DNA from: Shewanella japonica
Lineage (GTDB): Bacteria > Pseudomonadota > Gammaproteobacteria > Enterobacterales > Shewanellaceae
Length of the DNA stretch: 64,000 nt
Direction: 5' to 3'
Assembly (NCBI RefSeq): GCF_002075795.1
Contig: NZ_CP020472.1
Coordinates: 1,037,001-1,101,000 of the forward strand
Part shown: positions 41,645 through 51,320 of the stretch, piece after piece
Numbering within the stretch: the first letter of the stretch is position 1
Layout of the letters: each line of letters starts with the position of its first letter
Translations under genes and position numbers: made by a program
The notes under the pieces: model-generated
Told to the model about the DNA's origin: nothing
The model's input: the letters and a program-made list of their open reading frames with translations, nothing else
The model's database searches: none

Positions 41645-41670
41645 AATAAATACCTCTTATTTAATGCTAA

Positions 41671-42564
41671 TTAAAGTGGATTTCTGCACACTGTTTCAGT
41701 GCTGTTTGAGCAATCAATAATTGTAACTGTTCCTTTAGGGACCGTGGATGTATTTGCTACATTTACGGCTAGGCCATAAGCTTTAAATGCAGTTACAAGC
41801 GATTGCCATGAAGTGAGCGACATTCCTGAAACGTCATAAGTTTTATTGAATGGATTATCTTTTGTTAAGTCAATTTCTATTCCATCAACTATAATTTTTG
41901 TGAACTTGAAATGTGCAACAAGATCAGAATCAACAAAATCAAAAATTGCATAAGCCTCAGAATCATCAGAGAAAGTAAATTTCAAAGCAGGCGCTTTGAT
42001 AGTTACGCCCAAAGAAATCGCTTTAGTAAATGCCTCAGCTACAACGAAGTATTTACTAATAATTGAAATGTCAGTGAAATCCAGTGAATTGTAGTGGCTT
42101 ATAAGGATCTTTCCTTTGTTTGAACCTATAACATCTACTCCGCTAGGTAATACTTCTTTAGGTATTTCGATTGATCTCTGTGAAATTGCTTGGTTGAGAT
42201 CATTATACCCATCGGCTAAATCTGTAAATAAGTTCAACTCAGTATTTGTTAAATTTACTTTATCTGCCGTCAAAGTTTTCTCAAGCCAACAGTCATAAAT
42301 AAAACCACCTTCACCATCTGGTTCTCTTCCATTTGGATCGCATACTGTTTTAGAGTTTTTAAAGACTTTATATTTCCTAATTTCATAATTTTCAAAGTTC
42401 GTAACGCTCAAATAGATATTTTCTCTAAATATTGCGTTATCTTTTGCTACTTGCGTAAATTGCGCCTCGGTAACACAGGTTTTGCAGTCTTCATGGTATG
42501 AGTCAAGTGCTGATGCAGAAAACGGAACTGCGGCCATAAATAACATTGTTGATAGTAACTTCAT
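41671..42564 (-). CDS. exported protein of unknown function
   Basis: 297 aa with a clear signal peptide (MKLLSTMLFMAAVPFSASA). Cys pairs at the start (DCKTCVTEA) and end (IDCSNSTETVC) and a CDPNGREPDGEGGFIYDCW loop suggest periplasmic disulfides. The rest is rich in Asp, Asn, Thr and Ser with beta-rich stretches. Not recognised. It lies at the edge of an AT-rich, gene-poor region, which suggests acquired DNA. Confidence 0.7.
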   Translation of the reverse strand: MKLLSTMLFMAAVPFSASALDSYHEDCKTCVTEAQFTQVAKDNAIFRENIYLSVTNFENYEIRKYKVFKNSKTVCDPNGREPDGEGGFIYDCWLEKTLTADKVNLTNTELNLFTDLADGYNDLNQAISQRSIEIPKEVLPSGVDVIGSNKGKILISHYNSLDFTDISIISKYFVVAEAFTKAISLGVTIKAPALKFTFSDDSEAYAIFDFVDSDLVAHFKFTKIIVDGIEIDLTKDNPFNKTYDVSGMSLTSWQSLVTAFKAYGLAVNVANTSTVPKGTVTIIDCSNSTETVCRNPL

Positions 42565-43573
42565 AATAAAAATCCTTTTTTAGTAAATACTGATTTAACA
42601 CATCCTAATGTGTAAACTTATTTATACTTCAAAGTCTTACATTTGATATACATCGACGTAATCATCTAATGTGTATCAATATGTACAAGGGGTATTTCGT
42701 GCGGGATATTCAGTTGTAGCATGAGTTGTCGGCTTATAAATTATTTTGAATATATTTTAAATTTATTTTTGTAAGCCCTAAGTATTATCAACAAAGGGCT
42801 ATAATTATTTAATATTTTGGTTGGCCATTGTTGTCAAAATAGGTAGTTTTAAATTTTGGGCAGTCGGTGCAGCCTTACCAAACATTCTTTTTAGCTCTTC
42901 TAGTGACAATGGAATACTAATCACTACATTAGAGTCTGTCTAACCCATTTCGGGGCAGAAACGAGTTACGACCACCAATTTGATACTTATCTTATATTGG
43001 GTCTTTTTCAGTTGCCCATTAATTTAATATAACTCATTGCCTGCCGCTGGAATGTTCAGGATGAACGGAATGTCGCAATCACATGGTCAATGATGTTCCA
43101 TACATCATACTGACATTTACCATATCCATATGGTTCAGATGTGAAAGAGCGACCTTCTATGCAGATACATCTAAGACACGCCGTAAACACATGCATGTGG
43201 CTCAGCGAAAACAAATAACAACCATGTTAAACGGCCAGTTCGGCATCTATGCCTCTCGCTCAGAGCGTTTCACACTGTGAAACTTCGCCTTGTTTTCGAA
43301 GGTCTTCAACGCATCTACACTGGGATTATTGTCTCTTCGATTTAACTTCATCTGTGTATCCAGTAGGCTTGAGAACATCAAGAAAATCGCGTGCCTCAAT
43401 TCAAATTGAGCATTCAAAGATAATTAAAAAATCGATAGTACTCGAACTACTCATTCTTAACTCGATTTTAGTATTGTGTGCAAGTTATACTTGCAGTTTA
43501 AAATAACAAATAAATCAATAGATCAAGCGTACGACAGTGTTTAAACTCTATTCGCTGCTTAAAAAATAGTCAA
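42565..43573. other. gene-poor AT-rich stretch
   Basis: Apart from the fragment at 42805-42939 no convincing gene. Two overlapping plus-strand frames (43083-43280, 43249-43506) lack ribosome binding sites and recognisable sequence. The stretch looks like decayed or imported DNA. Confidence 0.4.
42805..42939 (-). pseudogene. possible C-terminal gene fragment
   Basis: A 44-codon open stretch ending in TAA (42805-42807) reads DSNVVISIPLSLEELKRMF and then GKAAPTAQNLKLPILTTMANQ, with no start codon and a stop just upstream. The composition is protein-like, but I cannot name a parent. Confidence 0.3.
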
Positions 43574-43765
43574 TTAACCATTAAACAATAATAAGTGATA
43601 CAATTGATATCGTGATCTATCAGTTTTAGTGAATAATTTTAGTAATTTACAAAATTTTTGTTTATCAATGCCATCTATTTGTTCAGGACTTTTCTTGGTA
43701 TACAATACCCACATTTGATTGGACTCTTCATAAAAATAAAGTCCAGTTACTTTTTCATTACTCAT
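43574..43765 (-). CDS. hypothetical 63 aa protein
   Basis: MSNEKVTGLYFYEESNQMWV onwards. Soluble, Lys/Tyr rich, no known family. The Shine-Dalgarno is weak (GAGGTTAG lies about 20 bases upstream). It may be real, being the only reasonable frame in this area, but could be a chance ORF. Confidence 0.35.
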   Translation of the reverse strand: MSNEKVTGLYFYEESNQMWVLYTKKSPEQIDGIDKQKFCKLLKLFTKTDRSRYQLYHLLLFNG

Positions 43766-44566
43766 TTATAAATAACTCATTACTAACCTCAAAACAGTAT
43801 AAAATTAAACTAATCCTTAGCATCTTCACATAGCAGATAAATTATTTCAGAAATAATGCTGCTAACTTTTTATGTTCTAGACCTCTTATACTGATTGGCA
43901 TTACTAATAGGAAAGAAAATATTTCCTATGTTTGCAAATCTATCGTGACAGAAATTGAGCAAGTAATCGCTTTTAGCAAAAATTACGGTTATAGAGAGCA
44001 TACATAAGCGGAAAAAGTCACAAAAAATAAAATATTGTGGCTAGGTTGGAAAAATTAAGAAATTAAATTTAGGGCTTGAGGCTTTAAAGTAAAACTTAAA
44101 AACTCCCACTTTGATTATTTTAGAGACAAATCTTTAAACACATTTTTCATTTGAGGTAATAGTGATGTGGTCAAGTAAATCACAAACTTTGGGCAGTAAT
44201 GCGTTAGAACTACAAACGAAGTTCAAAGCTGGATGATTCTCCGTTGGAAATTTTGCTGTTTAAATTTCGCCGGAGCTGCTGGGACTATGGTTTATAAAGA
44301 ATCAAGAGGGGTGAGCAGTTTCACCCTTCTTGCTCTGGTGTGGGCGAAGCGCCACGACGTTAATCCAAACGAAGTTTGGAAACAGAGATAACCCCAAGAA
44401 GTTAATTTACCCTCTATCGCAAACAAGCTTTTAAGCAAAATATGTTTCAAGTTGGCTTAGTGAATATCCCAAATGGCACAGAATGGCCCGTTTTAGTAAC
44501 TAAACCGCTACAAGGTTCTCCCCTGATAGTGATAAAATCTTAGTATCAGAATTAACGAGACACTCT
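43766..44566. other. gene-poor stretch with hairpin and dispersed repeat
   Basis: A hairpin CAAGAGGGGTGA (44306) with TCACCCTTCTTG (44324) lies just before the dispersed repeat at 44341-44382. No gene seen. Confidence 0.5.
44341..44382 (+). repeat. dispersed repeat copy
   Basis: TGGGCGAAGCGCCACGACGT followed by TAATCCAAACGAAGTTTGGAAA. The first half matches 4746-4765 inverted (GGGCGAAGC-C-ACGACGTT) and the second half matches 5893-5923 inverted. It is the fullest of the three copies in the window. Confidence 0.75.
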
Positions 44567-44905
44567 ATGTTTATCCATCATGTTAACGGCATCGACTGGC
44601 TGGTGATTACCGCTTTTGAAGAACTGAAAACGATGTTTATTGAAGAAGCAGGCGCTATTCCATCTTGTTTCTCAAGCGCCAGCGAATTGAGCCTGATTGA
44701 TCAAGCGAAGCGCAGTTATGGATATTTGCCTACATTCAGCGGCGTAATCACTGACACGGGAACCTTTCAAAGTCAGAATAACGAAGAAGATTTGAACCCT
44801 CAGCTTGCCTGCATAGTTGAAGGGCGTGGTCGGGTGTTTATCTATCACGGCGGCTTTGTTGCTTTTGTGGATGACGAACACACGCTTATTACCCGAATGG
44901 ACTAA
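44567..44905 (+). CDS. hypothetical 112 aa protein
   Basis: Not recognised. Soluble protein starting MFIHHVNGIDWLVITAFEEL. GAGACAC is a weak ribosome site. It converges on the GGDEF-EAL gene, overlapping its end by four bases. The protein-like composition and lack of rival frames support it. Confidence 0.5.
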   Translation: MFIHHVNGIDWLVITAFEELKTMFIEEAGAIPSCFSSASELSLIDQAKRSYGYLPTFSGVITDTGTFQSQNNEEDLNPQLACIVEGRGRVFIYHGGFVAFVDDEHTLITRMD

Positions 44906-47409
44906 CCATGTGATGCAAATTCAGGGGTAAAGTACTTTTGTTGTAGTTGCTCTACGGTCAGCGGCTTATCGAAGTAATACCCTTGAATGAGGTCACAACG
45001 GTATGATTTTAACGTTAAGAACTGCCTTTTTTCTTCAACACCTTCAGCGACAACACTGATGTTGTAAGCTTCACTTATGGCAAAAATTGCTTTTACGAGT
45101 GCATTACTTTGCTTACTGCTATTAATATTATTAATAAAGCATCGATCAATTTTGATTTCAGTAATCGGTAACTCGTTTAAATAACTCAATGAAGAGTAGC
45201 CAGTGCCAAAGTCATCAAGGGAAATACCAAATTTTAGTGCCTTTAATTCATTTAAAATTATGGCGGTCATTTTTAAATCTTGAAGCACTAAGTTTTCAGT
45301 AATTTCTAAGGTAATACGATGAATATCAATACCCACTTCACTGACGATTTGGGTCACTGATTCTACGAAGTTGATATCCACTAATTGCTTAGGTGAGATA
45401 TTGATTGAGACATTGATTGCACCGTGCCCATTGGGCGATGTTGCTAAGATATCTTCACAGGCTTTACGGAAAATAAATAAGCCAATATCAATAATCAGTC
45501 CGGTTCGTTCTGCAAGGTTAATGAATACGTCGGGTGAAATTGAACCAAGCTTTGGGTTATTCCAACGAGCAAGCGCTTCAACGCTTTGTATTTTCACATT
45601 GCGGGTATTGATTTGAGGTTGATACAAGACGCTAATTTCATTGTTGTCTAATGCCTCCCTTAGTTGCTCTTCAAGTTGATACTCATAACTGACCTGAGCA
45701 TCGACTTCTGCATTAAAGAATGTGACTGAGCCGTTTAAATTGGTTTTAGATTTATAAAGTACGATGTCAGCTTTTCGGATTAAGCCTTCAGGATCTTGGC
45801 TGTCTGAGGGATACATACTAATACCAATACTGCACTTAATCATATGTTCAGTGTTATTTACCGTATAGGCTTTATTTAAGATCGTTTGTATTAGCGCAAT
45901 TTTTTGATGCACTTGTTGGTTGTTATCTAAGTTAGGAAAGCAAAATGCAAACTCATCGCCACCAAAGCGTGCCAAGGTATCGATAGGTTCAATTGATTGC
46001 GCTAGGGCTTGGCTTAATTTTTTAAGTAATTCATCTCCTGATGATTGGCCATAAATATCATTAACCTTTTTGAAGTTATCAATATCAATCAGCACCAGCG
46101 CGAGCTTTTTATGGTGTTTTTTAGCTGATTTAAGATCTTGGTTAATCTGGTCTAATAAACACATTCGATTAGGAAGCCCAGTTAATGCATCATGCATTGC
46201 CATATGTTTCATGGTGGCTTTTGAGTTGGCTAACTTAGTAAAATCCTTTTCGATACGGTGTTTAAACTTCTTGAATCGATTCGCAATAAGGTTACTTGCA
46301 AATAAACAGCCTCCCACCATAAGAAAAGTGGAGATGATACTTAATGTCAGTACCTTCATTAATTTCTCGTGGTTATTGAGCAGCAAGGCTTCTTGCTTGC
46401 TCATAAGGTAAGCTTCAAAATCATGGGAATTGAAGTGAGAGCCAACAATCCAGCCCCATGGTTCAAACAGTTTGGCATAAGTGATTTCTACAGGGGTTAA
46501 TGCAAACTCTGTTTGGCTCGATAAATCAAACTCCACCAAGTTACCTTCAGTGGTTACTTGGGAAAGTAGCTGTTTCACCATTTGTTGCGTTGTATCTTCA
46601 TGGCGCTCAATAAAAGCATGCTCGTTATGCGTGATAGGGTTAGCGAGTGAGTGACCTTTTTTGTCAATGACAAACAGGCGTTGATGATTACCGTAGTCGT
46701 ATTCAGAAATCCAATTCAGTAAGGTTGCCTTCACATCATTTTCAACATCGGCGACATACTCTCCAGTCCCGATAAACCAATTAAATGGGGTAAATTGTTT
46801 ACCAAAGCCGACTTTTTCGAATTCTTGTGTGGCTGGGTACCCTGGTTTTTGGTACCACCAATGATAAAAGGCTTCACCTTGTTGGCGTTTTATTTTATTG
46901 ATGTGCTCTTGCAGGATGAAGGTACCGCGTAAATCTTGGGCATCCCATACTGAGGTGCCTTCCAGATGGGGCTTTAATCCATGCAGGATATTATTGCCCT
47001 GCATGTCAAAAATGAAAAAATACCCTCTGCCATCATTAAAGCGTATCGGCCTTAACGCATTGATAATCATTTTTATGACGTCTGATTTCGGCTTGTCAGG
47101 GTTATTGACGAATATACTTTGCGCGATTGAGTGGGCTTCATCGACCCGTGATTTGGACAGCTGTTTTAGCTGTGATAACACCAGGTTGTTTTTGAATTGA
47201 ATGACATTGATGATTTGATTTACTTGTTGATTAATCTCTTTTTTCTGACGAGAAATAACGTCTTCTCGAAGGGATAGGATGCTTTCATTTTCTTTTTGTT
47301 GGTTGTCATGAATGATGACCGCATTGATCACTATCATAAAAAAGCATACCGTTAGCGCTGGGGCATACTTGATTAAGTTAATCAGTTTTTGGTCATTCCA
47401 TAGCAGCAT
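44902..47409 (-). CDS. Cache-sensor GGDEF-EAL protein
   Basis: 835 aa inner-membrane cyclic-di-GMP enzyme. Helix 1 lies at about 14-32, a periplasmic Cache domain follows (IRFNDGRGYFFIFDMQGNNILH, twice repeated fold), and helix 2 is at about 350-375. The GGDEF domain has an intact active motif, ARFGGDEFAF. The EAL domain has SVEALARWNNP, ENLVLQD, LDDFGTGYSSLSYL and VVAEGVEEKRQ, so both activities could be present. AAGGAAGATT precedes ATG 47409. The ligand of the Cache domain is unknown. Confidence 0.92.
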   Translation of the reverse strand: MLLWNDQKLINLIKYAPALTVCFFMIVINAVIIHDNQQKENESILSLREDVISRQKKEINQQVNQIINVIQFKNNLVLSQLKQLSKSRVDEAHSIAQSIFVNNPDKPKSDVIKMIINALRPIRFNDGRGYFFIFDMQGNNILHGLKPHLEGTSVWDAQDLRGTFILQEHINKIKRQQGEAFYHWWYQKPGYPATQEFEKVGFGKQFTPFNWFIGTGEYVADVENDVKATLLNWISEYDYGNHQRLFVIDKKGHSLANPITHNEHAFIERHEDTTQQMVKQLLSQVTTEGNLVEFDLSSQTEFALTPVEITYAKLFEPWGWIVGSHFNSHDFEAYLMSKQEALLLNNHEKLMKVLTLSIISTFLMVGGCLFASNLIANRFKKFKHRIEKDFTKLANSKATMKHMAMHDALTGLPNRMCLLDQINQDLKSAKKHHKKLALVLIDIDNFKKVNDIYGQSSGDELLKKLSQALAQSIEPIDTLARFGGDEFAFCFPNLDNNQQVHQKIALIQTILNKAYTVNNTEHMIKCSIGISMYPSDSQDPEGLIRKADIVLYKSKTNLNGSVTFFNAEVDAQVSYEYQLEEQLREALDNNEISVLYQPQINTRNVKIQSVEALARWNNPKLGSISPDVFINLAERTGLIIDIGLFIFRKACEDILATSPNGHGAINVSINISPKQLVDINFVESVTQIVSEVGIDIHRITLEITENLVLQDLKMTAIILNELKALKFGISLDDFGTGYSSLSYLNELPITEIKIDRCFINNINSSKQSNALVKAIFAISEAYNISVVAEGVEEKRQFLTLKSYRCDLIQGYYFDKPLTVEQLQQKYFTPEFASHG

Positions 47410-47548
47410 AATCTTCCTTGAATATCCTTGTATTTCTGTTTTAGCTTAGACTAATCATAGAACAAAACTCAACGCCCCTTATTAAGATAAATAATATCGA
47501 TATCAATTACTTTAGATTATGTGAGAATCATCAAGCTATTGATGGTAT

Positions 47549-47742
47549 TTAATGAGGCTTGGTTGCTTTTTCATCAAGGTTAAGTGCTGAGTTAACATGT
47601 CCCATGATATTTCGATAAGTGTCGACCCACAGGATGTCTTGATTGTCTGCTAAGTATTGTAATACCTCTTTATGGGCTTGATTGCTGACACCTCGTTACT
47701 AACGATTGTTGCGATGAGGAGCACCAAATAAAATATCATTAT
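47549..47742 (-). pseudogene. relic of a polysaccharide deacetylase gene
   Basis: In one frame it reads VSNQAHKEVLQYLADNQDIL and WVDTYRNIMGHVNSALNL to a stop at 47549, matching the end of the deacetylase encoded at 54296-55123 (VSNQAHNELLQYLSDNRDLL, WVDTYLNIMQHV). Upstream of a frame break DILFGAPHRNN aligns with NILFHGIEED. Only the last 60 or so codons survive, next to the LysR gene. Confidence 0.8.
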
Positions 47743-47757
47743 CCGATATCATTCAAC

Positions 47758-48678
47758 TTAAGCTCTACTATATTTCTTGGTCGCTTTTTCAAGTTGGTTA
47801 CGTAGCCATTTATGGCTTGGGTCATTGGTTCTTGATGAATGCCAGTACATGGCGACTTCCACTGGATCTTGTAAAAAACTGGCGTCGAGCTGTTTGAGGT
47901 TGAATACATCAACGTATTTATCGACTAATCGCTGCGGTAAAATGGAGATGTAATCACATTGCTCAATCACTGGAAGCATTTCAATAATACTGCTAGCTTG
48001 CCATGCGATTTGTCGTTTCCCTAAAGTGCTTTCATCTTTTAATCCACGTCCCATCAAATAACCGTCTTGTTGATCTAATTGAGAATGAATCACATGTTTT
48101 TCTGCGAGGAAAGATTCAATGGTGATTTTATTATCTTTGAACCTTGGATGCTCCTTACGACACATCACACACAGGTTGTCTTTCATAATGACTTTAGAGC
48201 GTAAATCACTGTGTTGATTCGAGTGCGCCTCAATGACTAAGTCGCATTGTTGTGAACGCAGGATATTGGTGAGGTCATGGTTAAATAGTGGTTCGACTTT
48301 GACACTGGCTAATGGTGCTTCATGGCTCATTAAGGCTGCAAGCTCAGGGAGCAGGGTATAACCGAATACACTTAATGACGAAATAACAAATTGTTTGTCA
48401 CATTTTAGCGGATCAAACTTTTTAAATTCGGGCATGGTATAGGCGATATTTTCCACCGCGCTTGCCAATGTTGGATAGATATCAAAAGCAAACTGAGTGG
48501 GTTCAACACCATGGCTGCTTCGAATAAAAAGCGGGTCTTTAAAAACGTCTTTAAGCCTTGTCACACCTTGGCTGACAGCCGATTGACTAATGCCTAAACG
48601 CTTAGCTGCTTTGGTGTAACTTTTCTCTTCGACTATGGCTACAAAGGTCGGAATAAGACTGTAATCTGAATGCTTCAT
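47758..48678 (-). CDS. LysR-family regulator next to alkyl sulfatase
   Basis: 306 aa. The N-terminal helix-turn-helix is FVAIVEEKSYTKAAKRLGISQSAVSQGVTRLKDVFKDPLFIR, followed by a LysR substrate domain. It is transcribed away from the alkyl sulfatase gene across 124 bases that contain a perfect palindrome (48707-48728), the classic LysR arrangement. Control of the sulfatase is inferred. Confidence 0.9.
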   Translation of the reverse strand: MKHSDYSLIPTFVAIVEEKSYTKAAKRLGISQSAVSQGVTRLKDVFKDPLFIRSSHGVEPTQFAFDIYPTLASAVENIAYTMPEFKKFDPLKCDKQFVISSLSVFGYTLLPELAALMSHEAPLASVKVEPLFNHDLTNILRSQQCDLVIEAHSNQHSDLRSKVIMKDNLCVMCRKEHPRFKDNKITIESFLAEKHVIHSQLDQQDGYLMGRGLKDESTLGKRQIAWQASSIIEMLPVIEQCDYISILPQRLVDKYVDVFNLKQLDASFLQDPVEVAMYWHSSRTNDPSHKWLRNQLEKATKKYSRA

Positions 48679-48706
48679 TTCTTAACTTAAGTGTCATTAT
48701 TGCTCT

Positions 48707-48728
48707 TGATATAAGTTAACTTATATCA
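48707..48728. promoter_or_regulatory. 22 bp perfect palindrome, probable LysR operator
   Basis: TGATATAAGTT followed by its exact complement, in the divergent promoter region of the LysR and sulfatase genes. It contains ATAA-N6-TTAT, of the T-N11-A type bound by LysR proteins. Confidence 0.75.
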
Positions 48729-48802
48729 TATATCAGCTAACTTCTGCAGTATTTATATACGATACCTCCATCAAATATTGATAATTATGAAACGAGGTTT
48801 AT

Positions 48803-50710
48803 ATGAAACGATCTGTCATTACGTTATCTGTTCTTTTAGCTACTTCTTTTTCAAGCACAACACTTGCAGCTTATGCACATCAACATAGGTTTGATGGTGT
48901 GAGTGTCGATATTCCAACGCTTTCTCATGATTATTACTTGGGAGAAAACTCAGGTGCCACTCATTTTTGGCACGGTGATACCCAAGATATGACTTTCATT
49001 CCGACTGGCGGCAATGACGCCTTTGACGCTGAATCTGACAAGGTTCACCCACAGTTAACTGCTCACTCAAAGAAAATGGACAAAGGCTTATTTGTTTATA
49101 AAGACAAATTTTATCAAGTCTATGGTTATGGCTTAACGTCGCCGATGATTGTTGATGGTGACAAGGGGTTATTGATTTTTGACCCTGTTGAGTCAGTGGA
49201 CAAAATGCAAGCTGTAATGGCTGATTTTCGTAAAGTGACAGGCAACGAAAAGCCTGTTGCAGCTGTGATGTATTCTCACTGGCATCCAGATCACCACGCT
49301 GGTGTTCGCGGTATTGAAGGTGTAGAAAACGCTAAAATTATTGCCCACGATACCTTTATGAAAAACGTGGTTAAAGGCTCTATGGGCGGCACCGGCCCAG
49401 CACTTGGTTTCCGCGTTGATTATTCATTAGGCACGTTACTTAATGTTGAAGAAGGCGGCCGTATTAATGGCGGCTTAGGCCCTGACTTTGAAATCCGTGA
49501 GCACAGCTTAATTAAGCCAAATACCTTAGTTGAAGGAATGTTTGGTAAGTTAGAAATGGAGATTGAAGGGGTAAAAGTAGAATTTAAGCACGTACCTTCA
49601 GAAGCTTCTGATGAAATCACCGCTTACTTCCCTGAATTTGACATGCTGTTTGGCTCTGAAGTCATCCAAGGTGAGAGTTTCCCGAACTTACACACTATTC
49701 GTGGCACCCAGTATCGCGACCCAAGTGTGTGGTTCCCAGGTGTTGATATGCTACGTGAATATAAAGCGAACACCATGATGTTATCTCACGGCCGCCCAGT
49801 TAATGGTGCTGCCCATGTAGATGACACTTTAACGTCTTATCGTGACGCGATTCAATTTACCTATGACCAATCTATCAAAGCCATTAACGATGGTGCGACA
49901 CAGGAAGATTTAATCCGTCAAATCACCTTACCTGAGCACTTAGTTAACCATCCTTGGTTAGGTGACTTCTACGGATCTATTCGTCACGCAGCAAAACAAA
50001 TCTTTGTTGGTGAAATGGGCTGGTTTGATGGTGACCCAACAACACTTAACCCAACTTACTCAGTTGAAGCATCTCAGCGTTATGTTGCGATGGTTGGCGG
50101 CAAAGACAAGATGATGGATTTTGCGGTTGATGCTTGTGATAACGGTGACTTCCAATGGTGTGCTGAATTAGCAACCCACGCCATTCGAATCGATTTGAAC
50201 GATATGGAGCCTCGTGAGCTAAAAGCGATGGCGCTAAGAGAGTTAGGTTACAGAGAAACCAACAATAACTGGCGCAACTGGTACTTAACCTCAGCGCAAG
50301 AGTTGGATGGCACAATTGATTACTCGAAGAAGATTAACCTTCAAGCACCTGACTTAATGGCAGAGTTTGAGCCATCGCAGCTAGTGAATGCATTACGTTT
50401 CAGCTTGAACGCTGAGCGTAGCCAAGACAAACACTTTACGGTTGCATTTGAATTTGGCGATACCAATGAAACCCATGCTCTTGAAGTGCGTCGCAGTGTG
50501 GCTCAGTTCCACAAAGACTATCAAGGTGAGCCAAAGGCCACAGTTAAGTTAACTAAAACGGTGTTCTTAGGATTACTGGTCGGTAAGGTCGATTTTGTTA
50601 ATGCGGTTCAACAAGGATATATCCAAGTGAGCGGCGATGCGACTGCGGTACCTGAGTTCTTCGGTTTATTTGATAAGCCTTTAGAATCACCAAAAATCAC
50701 CCTTCGTTAG
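48803..50710 (+). CDS. alkyl sulfatase (SdsA-type)
   Basis: 635 aa zinc enzyme that hydrolyses alkyl sulfates such as SDS. A signal peptide (first 23 residues) sends it to the periplasm. The metallo-beta-lactamase domain carries H159-x-H161-x-D163-H164 in MYSHWHPDHHAG, plus FGSEVIQGESFPN and LSHGRPVNG for further ligands. A dimerisation segment and an SCP2-like C-terminal domain follow from about residue 510. It is flanked by a LysR regulator and transport genes, which suits an inducible degradation unit. Confidence 0.93.
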   Translation: MKRSVITLSVLLATSFSSTTLAAYAHQHRFDGVSVDIPTLSHDYYLGENSGATHFWHGDTQDMTFIPTGGNDAFDAESDKVHPQLTAHSKKMDKGLFVYKDKFYQVYGYGLTSPMIVDGDKGLLIFDPVESVDKMQAVMADFRKVTGNEKPVAAVMYSHWHPDHHAGVRGIEGVENAKIIAHDTFMKNVVKGSMGGTGPALGFRVDYSLGTLLNVEEGGRINGGLGPDFEIREHSLIKPNTLVEGMFGKLEMEIEGVKVEFKHVPSEASDEITAYFPEFDMLFGSEVIQGESFPNLHTIRGTQYRDPSVWFPGVDMLREYKANTMMLSHGRPVNGAAHVDDTLTSYRDAIQFTYDQSIKAINDGATQEDLIRQITLPEHLVNHPWLGDFYGSIRHAAKQIFVGEMGWFDGDPTTLNPTYSVEASQRYVAMVGGKDKMMDFAVDACDNGDFQWCAELATHAIRIDLNDMEPRELKAMALRELGYRETNNNWRNWYLTSAQELDGTIDYSKKINLQAPDLMAEFEPSQLVNALRFSLNAERSQDKHFTVAFEFGDTNETHALEVRRSVAQFHKDYQGEPKATVKLTKTVFLGLLVGKVDFVNAVQQGYIQVSGDATAVPEFFGLFDKPLESPKITLR

Positions 50711-50732
50711 TCCTCGTTAAGGTTCATTAAGC

Positions 50733-50764
50733 TGAGTATGCCAGCAAACAGGTTGGCATACTCA
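50733..50764 (+). terminator. hairpin after alkyl sulfatase
   Basis: TGAGTATGCCA (50733-50743) pairs exactly with TGGCATACTCA (50754-50764), but no T run follows. It may lower rather than stop transcription into the downstream genes, or stabilise the upstream mRNA. Confidence 0.55.
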
Positions 50765-50817
50765 AGCCCTAACGCTTATCAATGCACACTTAATTTGAGT
50801 CACAAGTAAGGAGCTAG

Positions 50818-51135
50818 ATGATGAAAAACAGTTTATTGACCACGTCATTTTTGTTCGTTATCGGTGTATCTGCAATGCCATTGACTGTGAGCGCATGCGG
50901 TGGCGATGTTGATATGACTGTCCCGCATATTCATGACGAAAATGGCTTTATGATTGCGATTAAACAGGCTAATAACCAATCGTTAAAGCACATTGATATT
51001 AATCAGATTTTTGCTGGTGAGTTAGCCAATCATGATAGCCACGATAGCCATCAGCACCATGATCATAATCTCCACCATGAGCATAATCATCACCATGACG
51101 AACAACAGGTTAATCATCTACACGCACCTGAGTAA
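50818..51135 (+). CDS. His-rich periplasmic protein
   Basis: 105 aa. Signal peptide to about residue 26, then a short acidic domain (TVPHIHDENGFMIAIKQ) and a tail from about 72 in which about half the residues are His or Asp/Glu (HDSHDSHQHHDHNLHHEHNH). Such tails bind zinc or nickel. Next to a zinc-dependent periplasmic sulfatase, a metal-supply role is plausible but inferred. No family recognised. Confidence 0.7.
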   Translation: MMKNSLLTTSFLFVIGVSAMPLTVSACGGDVDMTVPHIHDENGFMIAIKQANNQSLKHIDINQIFAGELANHDSHDSHQHHDHNLHHEHNHHHDEQQVNHLHAPE

Positions 51136-51320
51136 TACCAAAGCAATTAGCTGAGTCATTACATTAGTCAATGAAATCAGAAGGCATTTTTCAATGTCGT
51201 CACATGGAAGTTCACTGATCTTCGCGACGTTATTAACACTTTCAGCCAACGAGCGTGAGTTGTTATTGACCTAACTTTTCAACATGTTTGCACCATGGTG
51301 AATGTTAAAGAGGAAAGGAT

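Noticed and set aside
43083..43506. Plus-strand frames of 65 and 85 codons
   Set aside because: No Shine-Dalgarno, no similarity recognised, mutually overlapping.
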